NCBI RefSeq assembly: GCF_000003605.2
Contig: NW_003157227.1
Coordinates: 310,325 to 336,841, forward strand
Length of the DNA: 26,517 bases
DNA from: Saccoglossus kowalevskii
Lineage: Eukaryota > Hemichordata > Enteropneusta > Harrimaniidae
Direction: 5' to 3'
The notes under the pieces are model-generated. The model was not told the DNA's origin. It made no database searches and worked only from the letters and a program-made list of their open reading frames with translations. Shown piece after piece: positions 1-9,745 of this stretch. The position numbers were made by a program, and so were the translations under genes. The first letter of the stretch is position 1. The number at the start of each line of letters is the position of its first letter.

Positions 1-173
1 GCACAATGGAACCCTCAAATTGAGATTGTCAACCAGTTTTTCTTCGATGCAATAATTTGCTTAAAGTGGCAATATCCTTGATTTTTAAACATTTGTTTGT
101 GTAAATACAAGCACATAAAGAGGACCAGATATCACAGAAATATTGTAATACACATTCCACGGGCAAATCGATC

Positions 174-928
174 TTAGCGACACGTGAAATGCGATGTGAA
201 AATTACGGGTCGAATAGTCGCCATTTCGTTGAAATGAGCCACGCGATGGGAACTGTAGAAAATAATGATGCACGACACATTATTATAGGAAATAACACAA
301 TGTTTGTGAGGCCACAAAAAGGTTTATCTAGGGCTATCTAGATGGTCACGTATTTCATATTTAGCCAAAGCCCGTAAGTTTTCACCTCGTGTCCTAATCC
401 CAAAATTTCACTTGACAAAACTAAATTTTCAATAGACGCGACCCCATTTCCGCTGCAATTAATTTAATCATAAGTCGGTACATAGCGTATATACTATGCT
501 TTCAGTGCTAACATTCGGCGAGCGATGGCCGGAATTGACACTAATTTACAACTACAAGGCAAACATGCGAATGGTTCTCATTTAAAACAAAAAAACAAAA
601 AGAAACAATTTCAACTTACCTTACAAGTGGGAATGCACTTTGTTTCCTACACACAGGACAATTAATCAATCTTATAGTGTATCCATTATACACACAGTCA
701 GCACAGGCCTTGTGTTGACAACTTCCAAATATCATATTTAGTTTAGGTAATAGACACACAGGACAACAGAAACTGAAAGTAATGAAATGTGGCAATCAAA
801 ATCAGGCGTGTATGTGACATCATAATTTCAAGAAATGAGCATTTCTAACGGATGAACTTGACAAAGAACCTAAATGGCGCCTACCTTGATTCATAATTAT
901 AGTCTTCTTGGAGTAGTTCGCTGGCCAT
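174..928 (-). CDS. Small RING-finger protein (three exons)
   Basis: I read three exons on the minus strand: 928-885, 772-620 and 252-174. The first two introns have GT-AG ends (GTAGGC donor with a TTTCAG acceptor; GTAAGT donor with a CTACAG acceptor) and matching phases. The product is 91 residues. It starts MASELLQEDY and has a C3HC4 RING: Cys18, Cys21, Cys33, His35, Cys38, Cys41, Cys53, Cys56 (C-x2-C-x11-C-x-H-x2-C-x2-C-x11-C-x2-C). RING domains bind two zinc ions and usually recruit ubiquitin E2 enzymes, so an E3 ligase or adaptor role is inferred. There is no signal peptide or membrane segment. The 3' end is uncertain. A second donor (GTAAGG, exon 2 ending at 625) joined to an acceptor at 173 gives another in-frame end, 172-29, of 47 residues rich in Cys and Lys. 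The RING exon itself is secure; the gene has no close named relative that I recognise. Confidence 0.75.
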
Positions 929-1284
929 TTTAGGAACGTGTTTATTACTGGTCAACGCACGAGCTATTTCACAAAATACAGTTGACGACTACTTTTATGA
1001 AATCTGGAACACGTGTTTCTCGTCATATCCAATCAGATTGTCAAGATTTACAAGTGATTCGAAGCAACGTCCAGATGTTGATCTCACAGAAATCTGTACA
1101 GTACGACCTGATGCAGTCAATCGGTATCCAATACTGCAATTACGTGGTGTAGTGAAATTGTTACATTACAAACCAGGGGCGTCGATCCATTCTGAAAAGT
1201 GATGGGGACATTTTTGTGTCCGCGTAAGAGGCCAATGTCCGCGCTTGCGCGAACAGAGGGGTGTCTGAGAAGGGGGGACTGTTG
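929..1284. other. Non-coding, upstream of the RING gene
   Basis: This stretch precedes the start codon of the RING gene, so it should hold its 5' untranslated region and promoter. I see no convincing TATA box and no coding exon. From about 1174 the sequence turns GC-richer (repeated gtccgcg and gcgc motifs), which looks like the edge of a dispersed repeat. Confidence 0.35.
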
Positions 1285-1332
1285 TATGTTCCGACATCTC
1301 TATGTTCCGACACCACTATGTTCCGACACACA
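1285..1332. repeat. 16-bp tandem repeat, three units
   Basis: Three head-to-tail units begin at 1285, 1301 and 1317. Each starts with TATGTTCCGACA followed by four variable bases. The 12-base core is identical in all three. It lies in a non-coding GC-richer patch, probably inside an old dispersed repeat. Confidence 0.85.
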
Positions 1333-2005
1333 GTATACTTGTGTCAAACTTAATCTGACTCGCCGTGCGTGACCTTTTACTACCTTGATATAACCCGGAT
1401 GTCCTGTGGGTTAATACTGGAAATCCAACTGTAGTGTAGTCCGGCCATGATGCTCGAAAATCCGTGAAAGCGGGATCTTGCATAATGTTATCGGATAATT
1501 ATCAGAGAATTATCAAACAATGTTGCCCATTGTTTCATTCTAATACTTCGACAATTATTTGACAATATCCGTGTCTGTTGGATGTGGTTCCAACCTTAAA
1601 TCCTCCGATTGCCTAACTATCGAAGTTTTAGATCGATAATTATCGGAGAATTATTTTACCTGCAAATTTGATGTCATCCAGTTACTGCGCACGCGCGCAA
1701 AACGTAAAAAAGGAAGACGGGCTATGCGAACAGCGTGAGCGAATGAAATCGGGTGGTATATCAGGCCGAGCGATATTTATCGCTGTTATATTATATATAC
1801 CGTTAGGATTTGTTTGCATTTGTGTTAATACAATAGTTAAAATTAAACTGAATGAACCGTTCTGGATACAATCATGGTGGAATGAGAACGTGCATGTCAC
1901 CATTTAAGATTCAGCGAGCGGTAGGGTAGATATAGTAACGAATCGAACATTTAAAACTCTCGACTTTTCATTATATTTATGTGTATTTCCAACATATTAC
2001 AGATT
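1333..2005. other. Non-coding stretch with a duplicated AT-rich motif
   Basis: Two similar segments, 1490-1513 and 1632-1655, each carry GATAATTATC followed by a GAGAATTAT half. They look like the ends of a decayed element. Open frames exist on both strands at about 1668-1907, but they overlap each other, have no splice context and no recognisable domain, so I do not call a gene. Confidence 0.35.
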
Positions 2006-2405
2006 TTACACTATTATAATCAACCTATTTTCTGGGGGAGCAACTGATTGCCTATCAACACTGTACGCCAGACTACGCCACAAAGAAACTGCGTATTTCT
2101 TGATGTTGTAGAGCTCCTGTGAGCGAATAATGGCGTTCGAAAGTCGATTTACTGGCGTTATTTGTGTTTTTCTGAAATACAACTTTCCATTTATGTAGCA
2201 AGTGTTTTCTAAATACAATAACACGTAAGCACGCTGATAAATTTCTAAATGAACTGCATGCCGTAACACGAAAGCCTCGCAGTAGTTTGTTGATTTCTTC
2301 GGAAACTTGTGATATTGTTGAGTCACTGTCATACACGTAATGAGAGAAATGCGCGTGGTACCGATCTACCAATGAGAACGCGGCGTTTCGAATAATTGGC
2401 AGCAC
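2006..2405 (-). other. Two overlapping long open frames, unrecognised
   Basis: On the minus strand two different frames stay open over the same DNA: 108 codons at 2332-2006 and 110 codons at 2405-2073. The first reads like protein (a middle part with YCEAFVLRH and LYLENTCYINGKL) but matches no family I can name. The block lies immediately downstream of the point where similarity between receptor copy A and copies B and C stops. It could therefore be a decayed transposon that caused the break, or ordinary intron. I see no terminal inverted repeats. Function unknown. Confidence 0.25.
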
Positions 2406-2442
2406 ACGGTATTATAAGTAATATATTTTTGCTCATACTTAC

Positions 2443-2753
2443 TACTTCTTCAAAGTGACATAGATTGATGTCGAATGTTACCAGAACACTGTCAGTAGTT
2501 TGGTTAAATGGAGGCGCTAGTTTGTCATAACCGTCGAGAAGATCCCGTATCAATCGACTATACGGATTCCCAACACTTGAACTGGCCACTAAATAAGAAA
2601 CAGAAAAGCGAATTAATATAATGTTTGCGTTCAAGAGTTTAAAATGTGTAAAGTTAAAACAAACGCCCTCTCAAACAAATCATTCGTATATTTACCACAT
2701 CTTAAATTATTGGTCCATAAAACGACCAAGGTTAGAAACCAGCCTCCATACAT
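2443..2753 (-). CDS. Cys-loop receptor subunit, copy A: exons 1 and 2 only
   Basis: Exon 1 (2753-2696) encodes a signal peptide beginning MYGGWFLTLVVLW and ends with one base of a split codon before a GTAAAT donor. Exon 2 (2588-2443), after a TTATTTAG acceptor, starts with the remaining two bases (Val) and encodes the N-terminal helix and first strand of the ligand-binding domain, including PYSRLIRDLLDGYDKLAPPF and ending HFEEV before a GTAAGT donor. Both exons match copies B and C in length (exon 2 is 146 bp in all three), phase and sequence. They are open and have good splice sites. No exon 3 to 6 is visible between 2442 and the left edge, and a RING gene sits there. Either the copy is truncated or its second intron runs past the window. 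The family forms pentameric ligand-gated channels in the plasma membrane. Confidence 0.75.
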
Positions 2754-2955
2754 CGTACATTCGTGGTGGCAACGTGTCGTGCGTGAGTGGCGTCAGTTAG
2801 TCTACTACCGTCGGTCCAGTTATGATACGTTGTGACGCTCATCGTCATTTTATACTATTCTTTCTTATTAACAGCGGCGTTTCCGAGAAGTTGATATATT
2901 TTCGGGTTTCCACGAATTTACCTATAACAGTGTGCAAATGTTGTTGATATTGTCA
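2754..2955 (-). promoter_or_regulatory. Proximal promoter of copy A
   Basis: A TATA box, TATAAAATG on the minus strand, lies at 2854-2846, about 93 bases before the start codon. The region is similar to the segments upstream of copies B and C. It shares the TATA box and the more distal motif CGGGTTTCCACGAATT (2903-2918 on the plus strand). This places transcription start roughly 60 bases before the ATG. Confidence 0.65.
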
Positions 2956-3605
2956 CGGAAGAATATACGAAGGGATGTGGGGGGATCATACTCGCTTTTG
3001 GCAGGCTACCCTTACACTGTAGAAATATATCGGGTGAATCGACCAAAAGAATGCACACTTGAAGTAATCACAGATAAACAGATTTATTACTAGCCAACCG
3101 GGCAACAATGTATTCGATTTACAACAAATCAACTGTAATTACTTACAAATCTGTTAATCATCTAGGTTGGGAAAATGAACATGTTACGTAGTTTTTAGGT
3201 GTTGAATGTCATGAGTAAAATGCTTACTGCAGTATATTTATCAATATAATATTAAACATGAAATTGCCTTAAGTTTGAGCCGACAATTCTTATGACCTGG
3301 GATATTTTGTTAGACGGAAAGTCAATGACATATTACTTCCAGATGGAAAAGCTCCACACATGTAGGGAAATGTTATTCGCATTTTTATCACTTTTCATTC
3401 TCTTGATATTCCACTTTTCATGAGTAAAATTCCAAATCCATTTTTTTTCTTTTGACCGCGAATCAAGATGATGAACTACATAGAAATGAAATAATGTGAT
3501 ATAAACATAACAGTTTAAATTTTATTCTCCTACATTTGTTAAGCTCTTTCATTTCGGAGCATGTTGTTTGCTGGGACTTCCCCTTTAAATTTTAAAAGTA
3601 TCCCC
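2956..3605. other. Non-coding, upstream of copy A
   Basis: AT-rich sequence between the proximal promoter of copy A and the distal conserved block. I see no exon, RNA gene or clear inverted repeat in it. Confidence 0.4.
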
Positions 3606-4150
3606 TTTCATGATTGTAAGATATAAATAGCATCAGGGCAATCTGACCTTGCAATAGCTGTACATGTCTACCAGCATGTACCATGGTGCGTAGCTAGATC
3701 GATTTTCAATGATAATGAGTCTAATTAATTTTTCCGTCATTTTGTCACGTTATAAATTAATATAGGTGAGTCTAATCTAAATACATCGATGACGCCATAC
3801 AGCCCGCATAAAAAAATGATATCTACCATTCTAGTTGGCCTCAAGTGTCATGGCGCACCAAGCCACAAGAGGCTGGCTACTAGAAATGGGTCCAGCATTC
3901 TGATTGGTCCACCACTTTCTTGTTGCTTCTTATATTTCCCTTGGTTACCTGACGTCAGCGCTTACGCCCGTGGCCTTGAAACAGAGGTTTTCTTTTATTT
4001 TCGAGAGGTGGGCGAATAAAAAAATGTTTTTTTTTTGTATTTTTTACTAGTTACCTGCGTCCTACCTGCAATTCGCAAGGGACGCCGGGAACCAGCGAAC
4101 CATTTCATGTACTTACCTGAAATTGTTCGATTGATGGCAATTAAATTATA
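3606..4150. repeat. Distal upstream block, copy A' (interrupted)
   Basis: This is one of four related blocks in the window (others near 10130, 12234 and 21890). Shared landmarks in order are CATGATTGTAAGATATAAATA, a TAGCTGTACAT...CTACCAGCAT stretch, a TCAATGATAATGAGT stretch and TAAATACATCGATGACG. Similarity resumes at about 4108 with TACTTACCTGAAATTG after an insertion (3834 to about 4100) that copies B', C' and D' lack. The block keeps the same order relative to the receptor promoter in copies A, B and C, so it is part of the duplicated unit. Confidence 0.7.
3834..4100. mobile_element. Insertion within block A', class unknown
   Basis: The paralogous blocks read directly from CCATTCTA into TGTGCTATCC or the equivalent. 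Here about 267 bp intervene, bounded by CCATTCTA on the left and CCATTTCA on the right, which could be an imperfect 8-bp target duplication. The insert contains ATTGG (3903-3907) and a perfect TGACGTCA (3950-3957). The ends show only weak inverted similarity, so the element class is open. An open frame of 76 codons through it has no recognisable domain. Confidence 0.45.
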
Positions 4151-4205
4151 TATACATTTACCTGTCTGATAACATTGCTATAGTGTCAGGGATTTTAACA
4201 AGTGA

Positions 4206-4440
4206 ACGCAGTTTTGACAATCTAATTTATTTAACAATACAAAAGCTATAATGCGTGCATGACAATAATACATGTCGCATCTGAGATCCAGAAGAAATGC
4301 ATTTTTTTTTTTGCAATTCAATTTTGCATTTTACCATAGAATTTCATGTTAAAATGCATTAAAGTTAAAAGTCCCATAATTACTCCACATTGCATTATAG
4401 CTTTTGTAGGGTTAAATGTAACAGATTGTCAAACATGCGC
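4206..4440. mobile_element. Long inverted repeat / MITE-like element
   Basis: The left arm (about 4206-4254) and the right arm (about 4392-4440) are imperfect reverse complements of roughly 48 bp. The inner 16 bases, ACAAAAGCTATAATGC (4239-4254), are perfectly complementary to 4392-4407. The outer parts share TTTGACAATCT. The spacer is about 137 bp and AT-rich. I could not define a target-site duplication. It has no coding capacity. Confidence 0.55.
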
Positions 4441-5219
4441 TATAATGCCATGCATTCTTACATGGAGTCCTATCGTAAATTACAATAATGTGAAAAATGA
4501 TACATTTTATCATATGATAAATGCTGTATACACTATAATGCGACATTGCTACTGCATTTTAGGTGTCTAAAACTGCTATTTTTGTAGGATGGAGGCGAGG
4601 CTACGTCACGTTCTATGGCCACTGTTTTTATAATTTGTGTTACTAGGACTTTTGGGTTATTGTTGTGAACTAACTAGCTGACATAAAAGAGATATGTGTA
4701 TCAGTATTCTTAGGGTATTCTGTATCAGTATTCTGAGGGTTCGACATTGAACATGAAAATACAGGATTCTTGGAATGAACTATCTTTCAGTCAGTTGTGA
4801 AATGTACATAGAGAACAATTAATTTATTAATTTATTTATTAATTTATATTTGTTTGTTTGTTTGTTTATTTATTTATGTGTCACTAACTCCAGGGGGTGC
4901 AGTAACAGGGTCACATGTCAAACCGTTTTGTAAAGATAACAATTTATCCAAACAGATAGACAGTGCTTGACAATTGTTTTTAAATAATGCACTATCATAT
5001 CAATTTCAGAATGAAATGTATTTTCAACATTTAACCGGTTCTCTTAACTTATATATTAATATGTAAGAAATATTTTAAAACAAACAAGCAAATACTAGTA
5101 TATTGATGCATTTTAAAATATGTGTTCAAGTGCAAAGACACGTATCAGTGCGAAGTATTCAAGCATCGTCTTCGATATCAATAAGAGATATGCTAAAAAA
5201 TGAAACATAATAGATTTAT

Positions 5220-5265
<46 letters not shown>

Positions 5266-6030
5266 GAAATATGTTCTAATTTAATGTAAATTACTTTTGC
5301 ATTGATAATATCAAGTCCTCTGCACATTTAGACATGTTTGGGTTTACCGTAATTAATATAGAAGAAATACCTGCCAAACATGTTTCAGAAACCCGACAAC
5401 TGGGTTTGAAAGTGAACAATAAGTGTATTATATATATTGCCTCAGTAAAAAAAAAGTGAAACATACAGTAATTTTGTAGTATTAATTAATGAATTAAATA
5501 ATTACACTTTTTATTTGTAGTAAGATAAATTCTTAGGAATATAACTAGGGTACAGTGAAAAATACCTCAACACGTCAACAGAATCTGGGATCAGATGAAA
5601 TACATTTGTATATTTTTTTAGTGTCTCAATATAACTGTAATTTTATGTTCAGTGTCTACAGAAAATGTGTATCACACATGTATGTTTTACATGTCAGCAG
5701 TTCACAACATAAACCCATGTTTTTATGCCAGTTTGTACAGAATTTTTCAAGTAAAAAAATATATGTATAAACTTTTAAATACAAAGCATACAACTCACCT
5801 TCTTTAAAAATGTACACAAAAGAGCGTGATACAATGAAAACACGGTACAGCAGGTTAACAATGTTCAAAGTTGGCTATAGTTAGATAAAAAACTATTGAT
5901 ATTTGTTTGATATTTGTTTAATATGTTGTTCCTATTTCCTGTGTCAGACACAGTACGTCACCGTCACAAGCACGTAACTCTTTTGAAACTGATATAGAAG
6001 CAGTGCAGAAATCGACACTTATAATTTATT
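4441..6030. other. AT-rich intergenic stretch with microsatellites
   Basis: No gene is visible. The stretch holds a 16-bp perfect palindrome TTTATCATATGATAAA (4506-4521), a TTTA/TTTG tetranucleotide tract (about 4822-4876), a TA dinucleotide tract (5222-5264), and an imperfect inverted pair around 5331 and 5376 (GACATGTTTGG / CCAAACATGT). Open frames at 5555-5770 and 5656-5868 overlap on opposite strands and show no protein family signal. Confidence 0.5.
5222..5264. repeat. (TA)n microsatellite
   Basis: Uninterrupted TA dinucleotide repeat of about 21 units in intergenic DNA. Confidence 0.95.
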
Positions 6031-6359
6031 TATCCTCGGGGCGGACATCCGGGCATTTTCTACCGCCCGGCAACCCTCGCGGTGAAAACAAAGACCAAAA
6101 ACTCGCAGAAAACGGTACTTTGCGATGGTTGTTGAGAGTCCCCTGAACAGTGTAACAAGATTAGCCCTACGTGTGTAACATATATGAATTTGGTTGTTTA
6201 GGATTACTTCAAAGTTGAGTTTGTGTTGTTTTCTCGAGTTTTCACCGGCTCCACCGGCGTTCCACAGCAGCGCGCATAAAGCCCATAGAAATACGTGGTA
6301 CAGTGGTGCGCGTCTTAACAACGTAGAACGTCCATGACGTAGCTCCGCCCCCGAGGATA
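6031..6359. mobile_element. TA-flanked inverted-repeat element, 329 bp
   Basis: The left end reads TATCCTCGGGGCGGA. The reverse complement of the right end reads TATCCTCGGGGGCGGA, differing by one inserted G. The outermost TA at each end could be a TA target duplication of the Tc1/mariner type. The interior is much more GC-rich than the flanks, with several CpG sites. A 125-codon open frame on the minus strand crosses it (6396-6019) and runs beyond the left end, but it has no recognisable domain, so I treat the element as non-autonomous. Confidence 0.55.
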
Positions 6360-6394
6360 TGCGGGTACTTATTATCCCACATTCCGTCTTCCAC

Positions 6395-7125
6395 AAATGT
6401 TATCATCAGTTGCTAAGGAAAAACAATAACCTAATAAACTAAACAGTTACAAAAGTTCATTTTTTTAGTATTTACTGAAGGTTACAAAATTTATTCATTT
6501 TACTGGTTAGTAAATGAATATATTTTATACGAGGATTAATAATAATAATACAAGACACAGTACCTTGATTTTTAAATGGTATTATAGTGCATTGGTGTAA
6601 TTATTATCTAAATTGTGTTCTGACAATATTTTACAATCTCATCTTTGTAGTATAGAAGTATTCCTAATTTTAGATACAAAATATACATTAAACAATAAAT
6701 AAAATATGTTACAACAATGTGTGTATTGAAACAGACATAATGTTAAAAAATCAACAGGTTACAATTACAATACAAAACATGATTATACATCTACATATTA
6801 CACAGATAATTGTGTCATTGTTACAAACTCACAGTACTAATACGCAATGTAAATTGTTTACGTTAATATCCTAAGCATTCAAAACAGATTCTCAAAATCA
6901 TTGACAAGCTTGCCAAAATATGAGACATCTGGCAAGCAAGTGATGACAATTTTTTCTTATAAGGTAAATACATCACTGACGTCACCCGTCATATATACAT
7001 AAAGGCTCTTCATAATATACATCCATATCGTCTCATCAATGTTTAATGGACGTACCATTGTCATAATTTCTTTTCCAACTGTCAGAGCGGTCCTCTAAAT
7101 AAGCTAAATCAGCTGATCAGCTTAA
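6395..7125. repeat. 3' flank of copy B, duplicated at copy C
   Basis: This stretch resembles 14755-15790. Shared landmarks are the TTCATTTT-CTGGTTA-TAAA segment (6493 and 14857), ACAGTACCTTGA against ACAGTATCTTGA, and GACGTCACCCGTCA against GATGTCACCCGTCA (6977 and 15715). It therefore belongs to the tandem duplication unit and includes the 3' untranslated region of copy B. In copy B the shared TCACCCGTCA lies about 140 bases from the stop codon; in copy C the distance is about 760 bases. Confidence 0.6.
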
Positions 7126-9745
7126 TTAAGGATAGCTATGAATATGAAATTTCAGACCACACACCAATGTCACCAAGAACAATAACAAGGACAACGTTAT
7201 GAAGAAAACCTGGTCGAGAACCCGAGCCATAATTTCCCATTCATTGTCTTCAACAGAAGCGTATTCTTGCTTAGTATTGCAACTAGTTTCGCATTTGTTA
7301 TCACTACCATCTTCTATCCCTGAAATGACGGGAGAACTATCAACTACATAGCATTGACTTGACATAATTTCCGACAGTTGTGTAGTGCGTCTTTCATTGT
7401 CATTGTTATTGCTGTTTGAAGAGTCAATAGAGTACCAGGCTATGCGATGTAAACCACAATAACCAAAGAAAAGTCGACGAACCCATCGCGGAGCTGGATT
7501 ATTGGAATGTTTTCGATAGTGAACATTCAACACCAATATGGTCAATACGCATGATGCAGATACTATGCAGACCACGGAGAAATAGTAGGTCCCTGTATCG
7601 GAAAAGAAAACAGGTAATAAATAAATGTTCTGTTGTTAGAATACATATATTATACAGGACAAAACATTTATTTAACAATTTATATTCAGAATTACACCAC
7701 TCTCTTTATAGTATGGGCCCATATATATTTCTCCCACTGATTTGACTATGTATTATTGTAGTGAAATTGTCAGTTGTTTTGTTATAATTGGATTGTGTTG
7801 TCATTCGTTTGTTTTATGTTTTTGTAAATGCTCCTATACAAAAGTTGATCTGTGGTTGGTATGTTATTTGAACTTACCAATAATTGGGAATGTGCCTTCA
7901 ACTGTCATTGGAATCATACGAGAAAGTTGCCCATAATACAACACCAGTGTCAGAAGATTGGTGATACACAGAGATAGTTTCTCTCCAGAGTCAGGAGGCA
8001 ACAGGAACACTAACATACTGATGCCAGCTATCATTATGAATGGCACCAACATGAACATTAGGTAGAATTCGTTGCAACGCTGTAGCACAACTGTCATCTC
8101 GACTCCCTCCACCGACTCGTGACCCTGCAGGGGCACTGTCATACCGGTGGCCATGGTGACATCAATTAGTTTCCACTCGTCATTTGTGTGAAGGTTGTCC
8201 AGATGGGCCAGATCGCCAGACAGTGTCACTTGGTCTGAGCTGTAGGACCAGGAACCGAAGAACATTCTGCATGTTTGTTGGTCAAATGGGACAAATGTGA
8301 CGTCAAATGCACAGTTGCTTTTCAACAACGCTGGGTAGTCCCACACCACGCGGCCATCGTGGGATACAATCACGCTGATTTCGTTTGATGAATCCGTGAA
8401 GCCGTTAGCACTGATGATGATGAAATAAAAATGATATACGTATGTTTGTGGTATGCGATTGACTAATCTAATTCTGTACTGTTGGCGTAGTTAAATAGAA
8501 CAGAAATATATTATACTTAGTATACCTGTTGTATAACACTGTATCTGGGTGCCATATTTCATCTGCTGGTAGTCTTATTTCAGTTATGTTTTCATACAAT
8601 GTTGTATTCCAGCTTAAATATGTATCATACCAAGTCTGTGAAATGATATTCAGCAGAAAAATAGGTTATGTGAATTGATTGCCATTACTTACAATAAGGG
8701 TGCACGATTTATGTGAATTATATTTATCTCATTTTGTTGATAAATTGTTAAAACAGCTGGTGTGAATTTGTAATCAACAGTCATTGGCACTGTGCAGTCA
8801 GGTGTGTTGATACAACTGGTCACATCTGGTCACGCTTAATGCAATTCCATCTGAGTATGAATAGCAATCACGAATGGCACTATAACCAAATATCAATCAG
8901 TTTATCAAACACAATTTTAGCAACAGTAAACAGTTCATAACACCATATGTTTTATAACATAATAATCAAAGATTCTAATTTATAAAAGGAATTTACATGT
9001 ATACCAAAGGAATGAATTACTGAATGGAAAAATTAATTAATTAACTACTTATGACCCCATTATTGTGAAGTTATCGTATATTACCTGTCTTATGTAAGCG
9101 CTCAGTGTAATTTGTTGATGTGTGTCCAACTGAAAAAAAAAAATATATATTTCATCTTATTACACTGCACTGTAATGCGTCGTTTCCATTTTTCTACCTA
9201 CTACTGTTATATTAGTAAATATACTGTTTTCGTGAAATTAAAGAATATTTAACTTTCTAAAATGTTACAGATTTAGTATTTAATATTTGATTTTTTTTTG
9301 TTCCGATGAACGTCATATTTATCATACTGGAATAATTTAAATATTAACAAGAGATGTTCTTACGTATATACACATTCGTAATACACAATTGAAAAGTAAT
9401 ACGTGTTATTTATGTTCATACTCACAACTTCTTCAATGTGGCGTAAACAAACGTGGAATTTTACAGAAATGCTGTCAGTAGTTCGGTTAAATGGAAGCGC
9501 TAGTTTGTCATAACCGTCGAGAAGATTCCGTATCAATCGACTATACGGATTCCCAACACTTGAACTGTCCACTAAATAAGAAACAGAAAAGTGAAATAAT
9601 ATAATATAATTGTTGTGTTCAGAGATTAAATTATGAAAAGCAAAACAACAATATTATCCCTCCCGAAAGAATAGTGCATATATTTACCACATTTTAAAGT
9701 GTTCGTCCATGAAACGACCAAGATTACAATCCAGCCTCTGCACAT
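7126..9745 (-). CDS. Cys-loop ligand-gated channel subunit, copy B (nicotinic-like)
   Basis: Six exons: 9745-9688, 9571-9426, 9129-9085, 8635-8526, 8410-7878 and 7592-7126, all with GT-AG introns and matching phases, giving 452 residues. In order: signal peptide (1-19), N-terminal helix with RLIRNLLDGYDKL, WHPD loop A in exon 4, Cys-loop Cys153-Cys167 (CAFDVTFVPFDQQTC), FGSWSY loop B (171-176), M1 (about 236-257), M2 (265-284), M3 (300-322), a cytoplasmic loop with an amphipathic EWEIMARVLDQ helix, and M4 (425-443). GEK before M2 predicts a cation channel in the nicotinic family. There are no paired loop C cysteines, so it is not a canonical alpha subunit, and Tyr replaces the usual loop D Trp. 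Arg284 occupies M2 position 20'. Sequons NTT and NIT lie in exon 4. Subunits assemble as membrane pentamers; ligand and partners are unknown. Confidence 0.93.

Noticed and set aside
85-273. 62-codon minus-strand frame across the 3' part of the RING gene
   Set aside because: It is the third frame over the same DNA and is out of phase with both splice choices from exon 2.
1668-1907. Overlapping frames on both strands (79 and 73 codons)
   Set aside because: They mirror each other, have no domain and no splice sites, and the hydrophobic stretch is what AT-rich DNA gives by chance.
6019-6396. 125-codon minus-strand frame
   Set aside because: It runs across the inverted-repeat element and past its end; GC-rich sequence with few stops explains its length.
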